Shown here: positions 1-7,576 of the stretch, in pieces
How positions within the stretch are numbered: the first letter of the stretch is position 1
Layout of the letters: every line of letters begins with the position of its first letter
From: Holophagales bacterium
Lineage (GTDB): Bacteria; Acidobacteriota; Thermoanaerobaculia; UBA5066
NCBI GenBank assembly: GCA_016714815.1
Contig: JADKBZ010000036.1
Location: forward strand, 1 to 11,361
Reading direction: 5' to 3'
Length of the DNA stretch: 11,361 nt
The notes under the pieces: model-generated
What the model was told of the DNA's origin: nothing
The model's input: only the letters and a program-made list of their open reading frames with translations
The model's database searches: none
Made by a program: the position numbers and the translations under genes

Positions 1-50
1 GCGCGCTGCGCCGTTCGCGCGACAAGTGCGAACACCCCGGTGACCTCCCC

Positions 51-2728
51 GTGAAGGCGTCACCGACCCTTGTCCGCCGTTCGGCGGACAGACGAAACGG
101 TCCCGGCAGGATCGTCCGTCGCCGGCTCGACGTCGCTCTCCGAGGGCCGGCCTGCTGCGCCTCGGCCTCTCGCTCGTGGTCTCCGCCGCCGCCAGAGGCG
201 GAATCGACGTCCCCTCTGACCGTCGTCGCGCGCGAGGCGACGGCGCAGAGCTGGTCGTCATCACGTCCGGGGTCCCCGTTCGCGCGCGGGTGCTCGCCGA
301 TCCCGGCCTCATCCGCCTCCTCAGGGCTCGGCCGAGCTCCGCTCGAGGCGCGCGGACGGCGTCGTGGCCTGACGGAAGCGTCCGATGTGGCTCCTCGCAG
401 ACTTCCCCGGTCGACCTCCCGGCCGCACCGGGAAAGCGTCGCGCTGACGCTCGGCCTTGGAACCGCGCCACGCGCTTCGTCTCAGGGTGACGGTGAGTGA
501 CGGGGCGACGACGCTGACGGTAGCGACCGGCGCGTCGACGCACGTCTTCGAAGTCCGACCTCCTCGTCTCGGAGTCCGCTTCGAGGTGGTCGTCGGCGGA
601 ACGACGTATCGCGCGAGGCCCGAGTCGTGGAGTCGTCGAGGAGCCCGGTCCGGTGAAAGGGGTCGTGCGGGTGGAAGGGCGCACGGCGACCAGCGGCGAG
701 GCGATCTCGGCAGCGCCGCAGGTGCGGTTCCGCGCGCGGCTCGTCTTCTGGCGCAGCGACAGGGCGGAGTCCGGGCGACGGCGACGTTCCAGAATCGGCC
801 CCTTCTGCTGGGACGGATGGGACTGCACGCAGGCTCCGGCAGTCTCGTCGCTCGCGCGCCTCGTTCGGAGCCATTCTCCTCCCGACAGGCGGGCCTTACG
901 TCTTCGGGCAGGGGCCGAGAGCTGGGACGTCCGCTTCCCGGCAGGCAGCAGGGCCGCAGCTCTCAATCGGCGCGCGATTTGCCGCCGACGGTACCCTCGC
1001 CCCGGGAAGCTCACCTCCCGCGCCGCTGGCACGTCCGCGTCTCCCGCCTGCGTCGCCTCGACGAGGCATGGGGCCAGATCGGCCTGCCGGCGACTCAGGC
1101 CCCTGCCAGCGGGCGGCAGGCCGGACTTCGACCGCTTCGAGAAGCTCCAGCGGGCGAAGGTGCTACCGGCTGACCTCGAGGACCCGCCGAACCTCGCGGG
1201 GATCACGATCTGGCAGCACCTCGCTCCCGACCTCCCGTCGTGGAACGACTACGGCGACCTCCGCTGGGGGCCGGGAACGGCTGCGGGACCCTCTCGGGAA
1301 ACCACTCGGACTGGTCGTACCCGGGATGGCCTCCAGCGTAATGCCTCCGGACGGGCCGCCTCCGTTCCTCGACGCCGCCCGCCTCTTCGCGCGGCACGAG
1401 GAGAACCTCGACGTCTACCACTCCGCGGACGACGGCCCCGCGTTCAACTTCCAGAAGCAGTGGGAGGACCGCCCTCGCACGACTCGCCCGACAACTGCTT
1501 CGGCGGCGGGCACCCCACCCACCTGGACGCAGGGCTATGCGCTCCACTGGCTGTGACCGGAGACCCCCCGCGGCGGTCTTCGGCGAGCTACGGAGGATCC
1601 GCCAGTATCTCTGAAGAGTCGTTCTCGGGCGAGGAACGTCTCGACCTCCGAGCTCGGACGCGCACGGGTGGCTCGTCGAGAACCTCGTGGCGCGCTATCG
1701 CGTCGACCGTCCGCCACGCTCCCGACGTCGAGCTACGGGCCGAAGACGATCCCGCGGGCGATCCAGGACGTCCTCTCCGACGTCTTCGCCCGCGAGCGGC
1801 GGCGGGCGGGGCCGCTTCACCGTCTGGGGCGAGCCGTGGGACGAGGGGTAACCCGCACCAGCGCCCGGGCCTCCAGCACCTCTATTTCCTCGAGCCGGCG
1901 ATCGAGGCGTACGTGGAGGTCTTCAAGGGGAATGACCCGGCCTACGCCGCCGAGCTCCTCGGCCTGATCCGCCGGATGGCGACGTGGCTCGTCTCCGTCA
2001 GCTGGCGGCGACACGAACGGCGAGGGGCTCTACCGCCCGCGGCAGGTCCCCTGCACGTTCGACGCGCGCCAGCCGGTCGACGGCCAGTAACGGGCCGGGT
2101 CGCCTCACCTGATGCTCGACAACGCCCTCGGTTCCCTCGCCCGGAGACGGGCGGGCGAGCAACGGCGACGGCCCGTTCCTTCTTCGCCGACTACGTCCGG
2201 TACGTGGGCGTCGTCCCTGGGGATACGTACGTCTGACCCGGCCCGGAGGACGCCCCTCCTACAACTCGGCGGTCTTCGACGGGACGGAGTCGAAGATCCA
2301 CGGCTCAAGTCGAACCGGTACGGGCAGTGGCTCCTCGCCGCGGAGTCGTCTGGCGGCGGCGCCTCGTTCCACACGCTCGCCCCCTGCCGCCTCGTCAGAC
2401 CACGCGCAGCGCGGACGGCCGTTAGGGGGCCGGCGCTGGCCGGGGGCCACCCGGAGCTCTCGCTCGCGGGCGTCTGTGGCGTCCTGAGTGGGCCCGCGCC
2501 GTCTCGCTCAACGTCACGTGACGCAGCCGGTGGCGTCCGGCTCGCTGTCCTCTTCCGGGAGGCACGTCGCTTCAACGGCCTCGGCCATCAGCTTCGGCGC
2601 GGGGGCGCACCCGGGCCAACAACTCGTTGATGGCCTCGCCGCGGACGGTTCAGGCACGCTCTCCGTCCAGAACGCCAGCGCCGGTTCGGACTACCTCATC
2701 CCTCGACGTGAATGGGTGGTTCGAGTTA
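51..2728 (+). CDS. Secreted RIFT-barrel / toroid polysaccharide-active protein (PcRGLX/YetA-like) with C-terminal PCRLxDTR module, frameshifted
   Basis: Seen: a hydrophobic signal-like stretch GLLRLGLSLVVSAAA at 149-193, then GVPV...VLADPGLIRLL (about 265-322), WPDGSVR (about 365), TTLTVATGASTHVFEV (about 505-552) and VRFRARLVFWRSD (about 720-760). These fit an N-terminal RIFT-barrel domain. Further on come PSWNDYGDLRWG (about 1237-1270), DVYHSADDGPAFNFQKQWE (about 1410-1470), HPTHTWTQGYALHWL (about 1511-1554) followed by TGDP, and YFLEPAIEAYVEVF...YAAELLGLIRRM (about 1880-1980). They resemble the helical-toroid catalytic part of exo-rhamnogalacturonan lyase-like (PcRGLX/YetA) proteins. The last 120 residues (2367-2725) are the module shared with two other genes here. 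Reconstructed length is about 860 residues. Known: family members are exported and act on pectin-type polysaccharides; substrate and activity here are inferred. Frame changes are frequent. The start is unresolved: GTG at 51 is the nearest open candidate, but the recognisable protein begins near 149. The stop is inferred near 2728, after DVNGWFE. A different RIFT-barrel enzyme is the main alternative. Confidence 0.6.
71..90. other. Short perfect hairpin upstream of the RIFT-barrel gene
   Basis: TGTCCGCCG is followed by TT and its exact reverse complement CGGCGGACA, giving a 9-bp stem (8 bp with a realistic 4-base loop). No T-run follows on either strand, so it is not a classical intrinsic terminator. 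It may belong to the end of an upstream transcript or to the leader of the gene that becomes recognisable near 149. If it is a terminator, the GTG at 51 cannot be the true start. Confidence 0.35.
2367..2725 (+). other. C-terminal PCRLxDTR...LDVNGWF module, copy 1
   Basis: Reconstructed across frames this reads FHTLAPCRLVDTR, then SLAGVCGVP, ARAVSLNVTVTQPVASGSL, ASAISFGAG, a TRANN-like segment, GTLSVQNASAG and finally LDVNGWFE at the gene end. It is about 120 residues and rich in beta-strand-type residues. One CG(V/I)P motif and one PCR motif each supply a cysteine, which could pair outside the cytoplasm (inference). It aligns along its length with the ends of the beta-helix gene (5125-5477) and the Ig-repeat gene (7577-7953). 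I know similar C-terminal tails in secreted proteins of environmental bacteria but cannot attach a named family. Confidence 0.75.
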
Positions 2729-2753
2729 CGGCAAGCCGTCGCGGCGCCGTTCT

Positions 2754-3519
2754 TCAGCGCGGCGGGTTCTTCTCCCAGGTCCGTAGACCGGGTTCGGGAG
2801 CGCGAAGAAGCGGATGCCGAAATCGCCGAAGGCGGACTCGGGCTGGTTTCGCAGCGACTGGCTCTGGTCAGGAAGGAAGTCCGGGATGTTGTCGCCACAC
2901 AGACGAGGATCTCGGCGGTCCGAGGCCGGGAACGGCCGGTGCCGCTGACGACGCTCTTCCAGCGCCCTTCCTCGCGGTCCCCGCCGTCGTCGGCCCGGCA
3001 GACGAGGATGTCATACGGAAGCGACACGGCGCGGAGGTTCGCGCCGACCTCGAGCAGAGCGACTGCACCGTGTTCAGGACGACGGCGACGCGCCCGCCGA
3101 GCTTCTGCACGCCGGCGAGGAACGTCGCGGCGCCCGGCACCGGCAGGCGCTCGCCCCGTCACCCGGGCCTTCAGGGCGGCGTCCGAGTGGACTGGCCCTG
3201 GCGCTGGGCGCTCGACCCCGTAGGTGGGGTTGTCGAGGATCGTCTCCGTCGGCGTCGACGGAGATGGCCCAGCTCCCCGCGGGCCTGCCAGCGCTCAGCT
3301 TCGCGCGGCCTCGAGCGCGAGGCGGTACGTCTGGAGGCTGATCGCGCGGGTACTCGGCCGAGTCGCGCAGCCAGTGCAGCTCGTCGGACGGGGAGGAAGG
3401 GCGCGGCGGCGGGGAGCCCGGCGCCGTCTTCGGCGGCGGCCGGGGCGGAGGGGAGAAAAGAGCTTAGAACGGAAGGAGGAGGGAGGACGGCCCGAAGCGG
3501 AAACAGGAGGGCTTCTCAT
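2754..3519 (-). CDS. Secreted HAD-superfamily acid phosphatase (5'-nucleotidase, lipoprotein e(P4)-like), frameshifted
   Basis: On the minus strand from ATG at 3519, a frame-corrected N-terminus gives LLFPLRAVLPPSVL, a plausible signal peptide. It is followed by DELHWLRDSAEY and LQTYRLALEAA, matching the conserved helix before the catalytic core in e(P4)-type phosphatases. HAD motif I is VDADETILDN (about 3238-3268, DxDET type). Next come FLAGVQKLGGRVAVVLNT and NLRAVSLPYDILVCR, then motif IV GDNIPDF (about 2878-2897). The end reads FGDFGIRFFALPNPVYG-WEKNPPR and then TGA at 2756-2754. The family ending FxLPNPMYGSWE makes the assignment strong. Known role: dephosphorylation of nucleotides or other monoesters outside the cytoplasm. 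About 250 residues, a normal length. At least three indels are needed (for example an extra base in the DxDET codons and a missing G before GDN). The motif II segment reads LNT where relatives have TNR, possibly an error. It converges with the RIFT-barrel gene, leaving about 25 bases between them. Confidence 0.8.
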
Positions 3520-3597
3520 GCAGGATCGTCGAGTGTAGCCGGAACGAGGCGCCGCGGAGGCCACCCCCCGGCCGTTCCCGTCCTCAATCGCGCTCCT

Positions 3598-3625
3598 CCG
3601 CCGTGTGACGCCGGTCACCCGGCGG
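3598..3625. promoter_or_regulatory. Imperfect inverted repeat in the divergent promoter region
   Basis: The arms CCGCCGTGTGAC and GTCACCCGGCGG are separated by GCCG and pair with a single mismatch over 12 positions. The repeat lies in the 149-base gap between the divergent phosphatase (ATG at 3519) and beta-helix (GTG at 3669) genes, 43 bases before the latter. That location suits an operator serving one or both genes. The gap shows no convincing -35/-10 pair. Function is inferred from position and symmetry only. Confidence 0.35.
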
Positions 3626-3668
3626 CAAGGCGAGCTTGGACGGACCTTCGCCGCCTCGTCGTCCACGC

Positions 3669-5477
3669 GTGAGGCACGCGCTCCCTGCTCGTCTTCCTCC
3701 TCCGGGCCGGCCCCGGCCGCCGGCGTCGTCGGAAACGGGACGCCCGGCTCCCGCACCGGGAGCCACTCTGAACGCCGCCCCTCCGGCGGAGGGATCGTCA
3801 CCTTCTCGTGCGGCGGGAGCGCCGTGACGAGTCGATCACTTCCACGAAGACGATCTCGGCGGCCCCGGCGACGGACGTCGACGGCGGCGGGGCCCGTCAC
3901 GCTCGACTGGCCAGGACGCCGTCGGACTTCTGCGTCGACTATCAGCGGCGCTCGCGCTCCAGAACCTGACGCTCCGCCGCGGCCGCAGTCGACTACGGCG
4001 CGGCGTCCGGAGCGCCTTCCACGAACGGGGGACCCAGGCGCTGACCGTCGCGAACGTCCGCTTCGAGGACAACGTCTGCACCCAGGCGGGCGACGACGTC
4101 GGAGGAGGGGCGCTACTCCTCAGGGGCGTCTCGACGGTCGACGCCGGCACCTTCCTGCGAAACCGCGGCGGCAACTGGCGGGGCGGTCGGATACCTCGGC
4201 GGCGACGGGACGGGACCCCGCGAACGGCCTGACGATCCGGGATCCCGTCTTCATCGGCAACGGACGCAGGCCCGCGTCTCGAGTTTCGGAGCGACGGGTA
4301 AGGCGATCGCCGTCGACAGCGCGGGGACGGCGAGGTGCGGATCGAGCGCTGCGCCTTCCGCGGTAACGCCAGGCTGGGCCGGCGGCGCGATCCTCCGTGA
4401 TGTACCAGAGCCCGCAGGCGCTCGTGATCGTCGACTCGACGTTCCTCGAGAACCGGGCCACCGGGGGAACGGCGGGGCGATCTACCACCAGGACGGGGCG
4501 CTCAACCACGGGCTCGCTCGTCGCCGGGAACGCGCCTGGCCTCGGGGTCAGCCTCTGGTCTCATCCGACGGCGGCGACGGTGAACGTCACCTTCACGGGG
4601 AACCGGGCGGAAGGGCCGTGGCGCCTTCGGTTACGCGATCGGCGCGCGCCTTCTCGATCTATCCGTCCGGCCCGAACGTCACGCTTTCCACCTCACCGTC
4701 ACCCCCAGCAATCGCGGGCAGGACCGGGGGCGGTATCACCGTCGCGGCACCCGCCTCGAACGTGACGATTCGCGCCTCCATCGTGGCGTACAACACCGCG
4801 ACAACGGCGGGAACCCGGAACATCGGGAAGAACTGCGACGTCGGCCCGCAGATGACGAATGGCGGCGACGTCATCGAGTTCCCCAGCGAAACCTCGGCGA
4901 CGGCAGCGACGAGAACTGCGTCGCCGTTCCCCGGTGGTCGCCGATCCGCGCCTCGGCCCTCTCTCGCGGACCACGGCGGCCTCGTGGAGACGGTCTCCCT
5001 CCTTCCGGGGAGCAGGCCGTGGACGCGGCGTTCCGGCCGCTGGTCCCGCGGTGGACGCCGGGGCGGAGCGTGGCCCGCGGTGCGCTGCGACGGGGCGCGT
5101 CCGAGGGGACCGAGACGGCCACCGCTCCACGCCGTGAGCCCCTGCCGCGTCCCTCGACACGCTCCTCGGCTCCGGCACGCCCGTCTCCGCGAACGGGACG
5201 CTCTCCTTCGACGCGGCCGGAACCTGCGGCGTCCCGGCCGACGCGCGCGCCCTCGCCGTGAACGTCACGGGCGTCGTCCCCGCCGCGGACGGCGTCCTCG
5301 AGGCCTCTCCGGCGCGGGGGCGCGACGCCCGTCTCCCAGGTCCTGGCGCTCCGGACGGGACGGACGCGCCCTCGGCCGCGGTCGCCGTCCCGGGCGCGCT
5401 CGGGCGCCCCAGGGTCCCGGAACGACTCGGCGCTGGGGACGCACGTCATCCTCGACGTCTCGGGCTACTTCCGCTGA
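3669..5477 (+). CDS. Secreted parallel beta-helix protein (choice-of-anchor Q type) with C-terminal PCRLxDTR module, frameshifted
   Basis: GTG at 3669 begins VRHALLLVFLLRAGPAAGVV once one indel is removed, a clear signal peptide. Then comes LNAAPSGGGIVTFSCGGSAV (about 3769-3830), the usual opening of these proteins (a short array of gaps, then TV-FNCGG). Beta-helix turns follow: TVANVRFEDNVCTQAGDDVG (about 4046-4105), VIVDSTFLENRATGG (about 4424-4467), ATVNVTFTGNRAEG (about 4574-4616) and NVTIRASIVAYNTA (about 4759-4800). The helix closes with DPRLGPL-ADHGGLVETVSLLPGS...AVDA (about 4938-5030), the hallmark of choice-of-anchor Q proteins. The final 117 residues (5125-5477) are the shared module, ending LDVSGYFR and TGA. 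Reconstructed length is about 600 residues. Family members are exported; many are of unknown function, and some bind or cleave polysaccharides. No catalytic residues could be assigned. Many single-base frame changes interrupt it. No clear Shine-Dalgarno precedes the GTG, so the start rests on the signal peptide. Confidence 0.72.
5125..5477 (+). other. C-terminal PCRLxDTR...LDVSGYF module, copy 2
   Basis: Reads LHAVSPCRVLDTRSGSGTPV, then LSFDAAGTCGVPADARALAV-NVTGVVPAADGVLEAF, and ends HVILDVSGYFR before TGA. It matches copies 1 and 3 in PCR(L/V)xDTR, AG-CGVP, A(V/L)xVNVT and (I/L)LDV(N/S)G(W/F/Y)F. It is the most divergent copy: the AGRTRANN segment of the other two is only partly visible as RTGRTR. 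The preceding beta-helix ends within about 30 residues of its start, so the module is appended directly to the helix. Confidence 0.72.
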
Positions 5478-5497
5478 GGGTCTTCCGCCTCGACCCT
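5477..5497 (+). terminator. Weak hairpin directly after the beta-helix stop codon
   Basis: AGGGTC and GACCCT pair as a 6-bp stem around a 9-base loop, starting on the last base of the TGA. There is no T-run, so termination efficiency is doubtful. The remainder of the 110-base gap to the next gene shows nothing else recognisable apart from the AGGGG ribosome-binding site at 5578-5582. Confidence 0.25.
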
Positions 5498-5587
5498 TGC
5501 GGATCTCACCCTGCCCCGCAACCTTCCGGGAGCGTCGCGTAGAAACCGGGCATCTCTGTCCGAACGTCTGATTTACCAGGGGCCTTC

Positions 5588-6244
5588 GTGAACGACATCC
5601 GTCAATTCGGTGAGCAGGTCGAGGGGTACCCGGTCCCCGTTCTGAACGAACGCGAGATCGCGCGGCGGCGGAATCCCTCTTCCTCCCTTCACCTTCCTCT
5701 CGCTCCTCTTCATCCCTCTTCCGCGGGAACTTCAACCCGATCAAGTTCGTCATCCCCTCTTCCTCGCGGATTTTCCTGGCGCGCGTGGGCCTCAGCCCCG
5801 CTTCTCGCCCACCCTCTTTATCCTCCGGGCGCCTGATTTGTCCGGAACCAGACCCGGAAACATGGACGGAGCCCAAGCGCCTCGCCTGCCGTGATCGGGG
5901 TCGCCCTGCTCGGGCCACGATGTTCGTCCTCATGGTGGTGGTTGAACACCAAGAGCCCGTCACCGGGCTCATCTGTCTCGTCTGCCTGATCTTCCTTCTT
6001 CGAGTCCGCATTCGGGATCTGTCTGGGCTGCAAGTTCTATCGGCTCGTCTACCGCAAGACTCCGGTGCTCTGCCCTGGCGAGGTGTGCGAGGTGAAGGCG
6101 CGGCAACCGATCCAGAAGACCTCGCTCGTCCAGGTACTCGTCCTCGTCGTCTCGATCGCGCTGATGGCGGCGGCGGCCGGCACCCTCACGAAGACCCTCT
6201 CCGTCCAGCCCCATCCCCTGTTCGGGGCGGAACTGAAGCCCTGA
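5588..6244 (+). CDS. DUF4395 domain integral membrane protein, frameshifted
   Basis: GTG at 5588 follows AGGGG (5578-5582) with 5-base spacing and opens VNDIRQFGEQVEGYPVPVLN. Frame-corrected, the protein continues with a hydrophobic segment ending FILFRGNFNPIKFVI, then ADFFLARVGLSP, LGRLIVRNQTPE, GTMFVLMVVVNT, SPVTGLICLVCLIFLFFESA, FGICLGCKFYRLVYR, LCPGEVCEVKARQPIQKTS and a last membrane helix VLVLVVSIALMAAAAGTL, ending AELKP and TGA at 6242-6244. The NFNPIKF, RNQTPE, SPVTGLIC-LCLIF and CxGCK motifs are those of DUF4395 (PF14340). About 215 residues with roughly four to five membrane helices. The paired cysteines (ICLGC and LCPGEVC) suggest thiol or metal chemistry at the membrane, which is inference; the biochemical role of the family is not established. 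At least five indels interrupt it. It follows the beta-helix gene by 110 bases on the same strand and may be transcribed separately. Confidence 0.85.
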
Positions 6245-6407
6245 CGCGAGGCCCTGATTCGTGGAGGGCACCGTGAACCGAAAAGGCCCTGGCCCCGGCT
6301 CGCGGACGTCCTGGTCAACGTCAGACTGCGGCTTTCGCCCCTCTGGGCCGGCCGATGCCCGAGGAGTGGAGTCGAGTGGATCGCGAGCCCTTCGGATGGC
6401 CGCCGAG

Positions 6408-6808
6408 TCATTTGACGAGCGAGCACCCGAGGTAGCCGAACAGGACGACGCAGAGGCGATCTGGCCGTAGAGCCAGGCGGACCCTTCCTGCGCTTCGAGC
6501 ATGGCGAGCTTGCGCCCTCGCCGTCTCTCCGCCGGCGTGAGCGCGGGCGAATGGTGCCGGGGTCCTTCGAATCTGCTCCAGGATAGCGAGCGCCTCGCGG
6601 CGGGCGGCCTCCGGTCGTCTCCGACCGGTTTCCTGGAGGCTGGCGAGGAGAGTCGTGACCCCATCGGTCGTGCGGAAGGCGCCGGGCCGCGTGCGGCCGG
6701 AAGAGGACGATCACCGCGGGGCGTTCGAAGGCGTTGCCGTGACCTGCGCATTAGCAAAACGTGTGCCTCTTTGCCCGTCCGCCCCTTGCCGTTGAGCTGG
6801 AAGTACCC
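6408..6808 (-). CDS. Tentative small unknown protein, minus strand, frameshifted
   Basis: The stretch between the DUF4395 stop and vapB holds no recognised family, but a minus-strand protein can be pieced together. GYFQLNGKGRTGKEAHV runs from 6808; then comes GHGNAFERPAVIVLFRPHA; then DGVTTLLASLQETGRRRPEA with AREALAILEQIRRTPAP; then LTPAERRRGRKLAMLEAQEG and SAWLYGQIA. It may end in a hydrophobic tail LCVVLFGYLGCSLVK with TGA at 6410-6408. A GGAGGAG (6820-6814 on the minus strand) sits just upstream like a ribosome-binding site, but no ATG/GTG/TTG follows at the right spacing, so the start is unresolved. About 130 residues would need three or more frame corrections, as in the neighbours. I do not recognise it. 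A spurious reading is quite possible. The 163 bases between 6244 and 6408 show nothing further. Confidence 0.3.
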
Positions 6809-6845
6809 GTGTACTCCTCCGCGCTCTACATCTGGTAGTGTGTAC
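6802..6845. promoter_or_regulatory. Candidate vapBC operator/promoter region
   Basis: A perfect short inverted repeat, AGTAC-CCGT-GTACT, lies at 6802-6815, and a second GTGTAC follows at 6840-6845, just before the vapB ribosome-binding site. VapB-family antitoxins usually autoregulate by binding short inverted repeats in this position (established for the family). No clear sigma-70 -35/-10 pair could be assigned. The same stretch would also serve the tentative minus-strand gene. Confidence 0.3.
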
Positions 6846-6846
6846 G

Positions 6847-6852
6847 AAGAGG
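6847..6852 (+). promoter_or_regulatory. Ribosome-binding site for vapB
   Basis: AAGAGG is followed by a 6-base spacer and the GTG at 6859, which fixes the antitoxin start. Confidence 0.55.
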
Positions 6853-6858
6853 TGTAGC

Positions 6859-7063
6859 GTGCGTACCAACATCGTGCCCGACGACGACCTCGTCCGGGAG
6901 CTCCCCGGCTGACCGGAATCCGAACGAAGCGTTCCCCTCGTCGACGAGGCCTGCGCGCCTCCTCGTGAAGACGAAGAAGCGCCGCTGCGATTCTGGCGCT
7001 GAAGGGGGGAAGATCCACGCCGACGGCTATGACCATGCGCCGCTTCGAGCGCGAGGACCTTGA
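6859..7063 (+). CDS. vapB: VapB-type antitoxin, frameshifted
   Basis: GTG at 6859 reads VRTNIVPDDDLVRE, the N-terminal DNA-binding strand and helix of ribbon-helix-helix VapB antitoxins (consensus MRTNIxLDDxLVxEA). After one indel it continues LRLTGIRTKRSLVDEALRAL, VKTKKRR and KIHADGYDHAP-RARGP, ending with TGA at 7061-7063. About 68 residues, as usual for the family. As printed, the first frame meets a stop after about 17 codons (TGA near 6910), and at least three indels are needed. Known role: neutralises VapC through the C-terminal tail and represses its own operon with VapC. It overlaps vapC by four bases (TTGA), the typical translationally coupled arrangement. Confidence 0.8.
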
Positions 7064-7467
7064 TCCTCGTTGACAGCTCGGTTCTCATCAGCTTCTTCCG
7101 CGGGCAGGAGACGCCCGCGGTCCGGTACCTCGCCGAGATCGAAGCCTCCGGGGAGGCTGCCAGCTGGGCGCTCCCGCTCGTCTGCCTACAGGAGATCCTG
7201 CAAGGCGCGAGGAACGAGCGGGAGTGGAAGCTGCTGCGCAGCGCTCTCGAGACGCAGGAGATCGTCGGTCCGCGGAGCCTCTGGCGGTTCACGTCAAAGC
7301 CGCGCGGATCTTCTTCGACTGCCGGCGGAAGGGGGCTGACGGTTGCAGCTCGACGGACTGCCTGATCGCCGCCCTCGCGCTCGAACGGGGCGACGTCCTC
7401 CTCCACGACGACGATGGACTTCGACGCGATCGGCAGAGTCCGCCCGCTCCGGTCTACCCGCAGTTAG
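7060..7467 (+). CDS. vapC: VapC PIN-domain ribonuclease toxin, frameshifted
   Basis: A TTG start at 7060 overlaps the vapB stop (TTGA), with GAGGA just upstream. The protein begins LILVDSSVLISFFRG; the aspartate of VDSS is the first acidic PIN residue. LVCLQEILQGARNEREW supplies the conserved glutamate. After a frame change come PLAVHVKAARIFFDCRRKG and then TDCLIAALALE with the third acidic residue. HDDDDFDAIG carries the final acidic residues after one extra base is removed. TAG lies at 7465-7467. About 135 residues, normal for VapC. Known role: Mg-dependent endoribonuclease acting on tRNA or rRNA, held inactive by VapB. At least four indels (around 7270, 7331, 7343 and 7415) cancel each other so that start and stop share one frame. 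If these are real, the toxin would be dead; I think they are sequencing errors because all catalytic positions persist. Confidence 0.85.
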
Positions 7468-7536
7468 ACGACTTCGCGGCCGGGGGGCCAGTCTTGCTCT
7501 CGGCGCGCGCCCCCAATCCCGATTCCGGGTACGGTC

Positions 7537-7571
7537 GGGGAGGGGACGGGGCTCCTCCCCGTCCCCTCCCC
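7537..7571. terminator. Perfect GC hairpin between convergent vapC and the Ig-repeat gene
   Basis: GGGGAGGGGACGGGG (7537-7551), a 5-base loop CTCCT and CCCCGTCCCCTCCCC (7557-7571) form an uninterrupted 15-bp stem. It lies 5 bases beyond the minus-strand stop at 7577 and 70 bases beyond the vapC stop, so it is placed to end transcription from both sides. No T-tract follows in either direction, so it may work as a bidirectional stem that stalls polymerase or protects 3' ends. Confidence 0.6.
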
Positions 7572-7576
7572 CCGAC

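Noticed and set aside
653..2236. Single uninterrupted 527-codon reading as one protein
   Set aside because: Only parts of this frame match the RIFT-barrel/toroid family. Conserved motifs between them lie in other frames (for example HTWTQGYALHW at about 1515), so the frame as a whole is not the real product.
3224..3538. Plus-strand frame of 104 codons between phosphatase motifs
   Set aside because: Antisense to the phosphatase N-terminus and DxDET region; arginine-rich with no motif.
2488..3672. Long plus-strand open frame of 394 codons
   Set aside because: Only its first part overlaps the real C-terminal module. The rest is antisense to the acid phosphatase, whose HAD motifs are unmistakable on the minus strand. 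Long shadow frames are expected at this GC content.
5969..7036. Minus-strand open frame of 355 codons
   Set aside because: It runs antisense to the DUF4395 C-terminus and to vapB, both supported by family motifs. Only two short pieces inside it are used in the tentative unknown gene.
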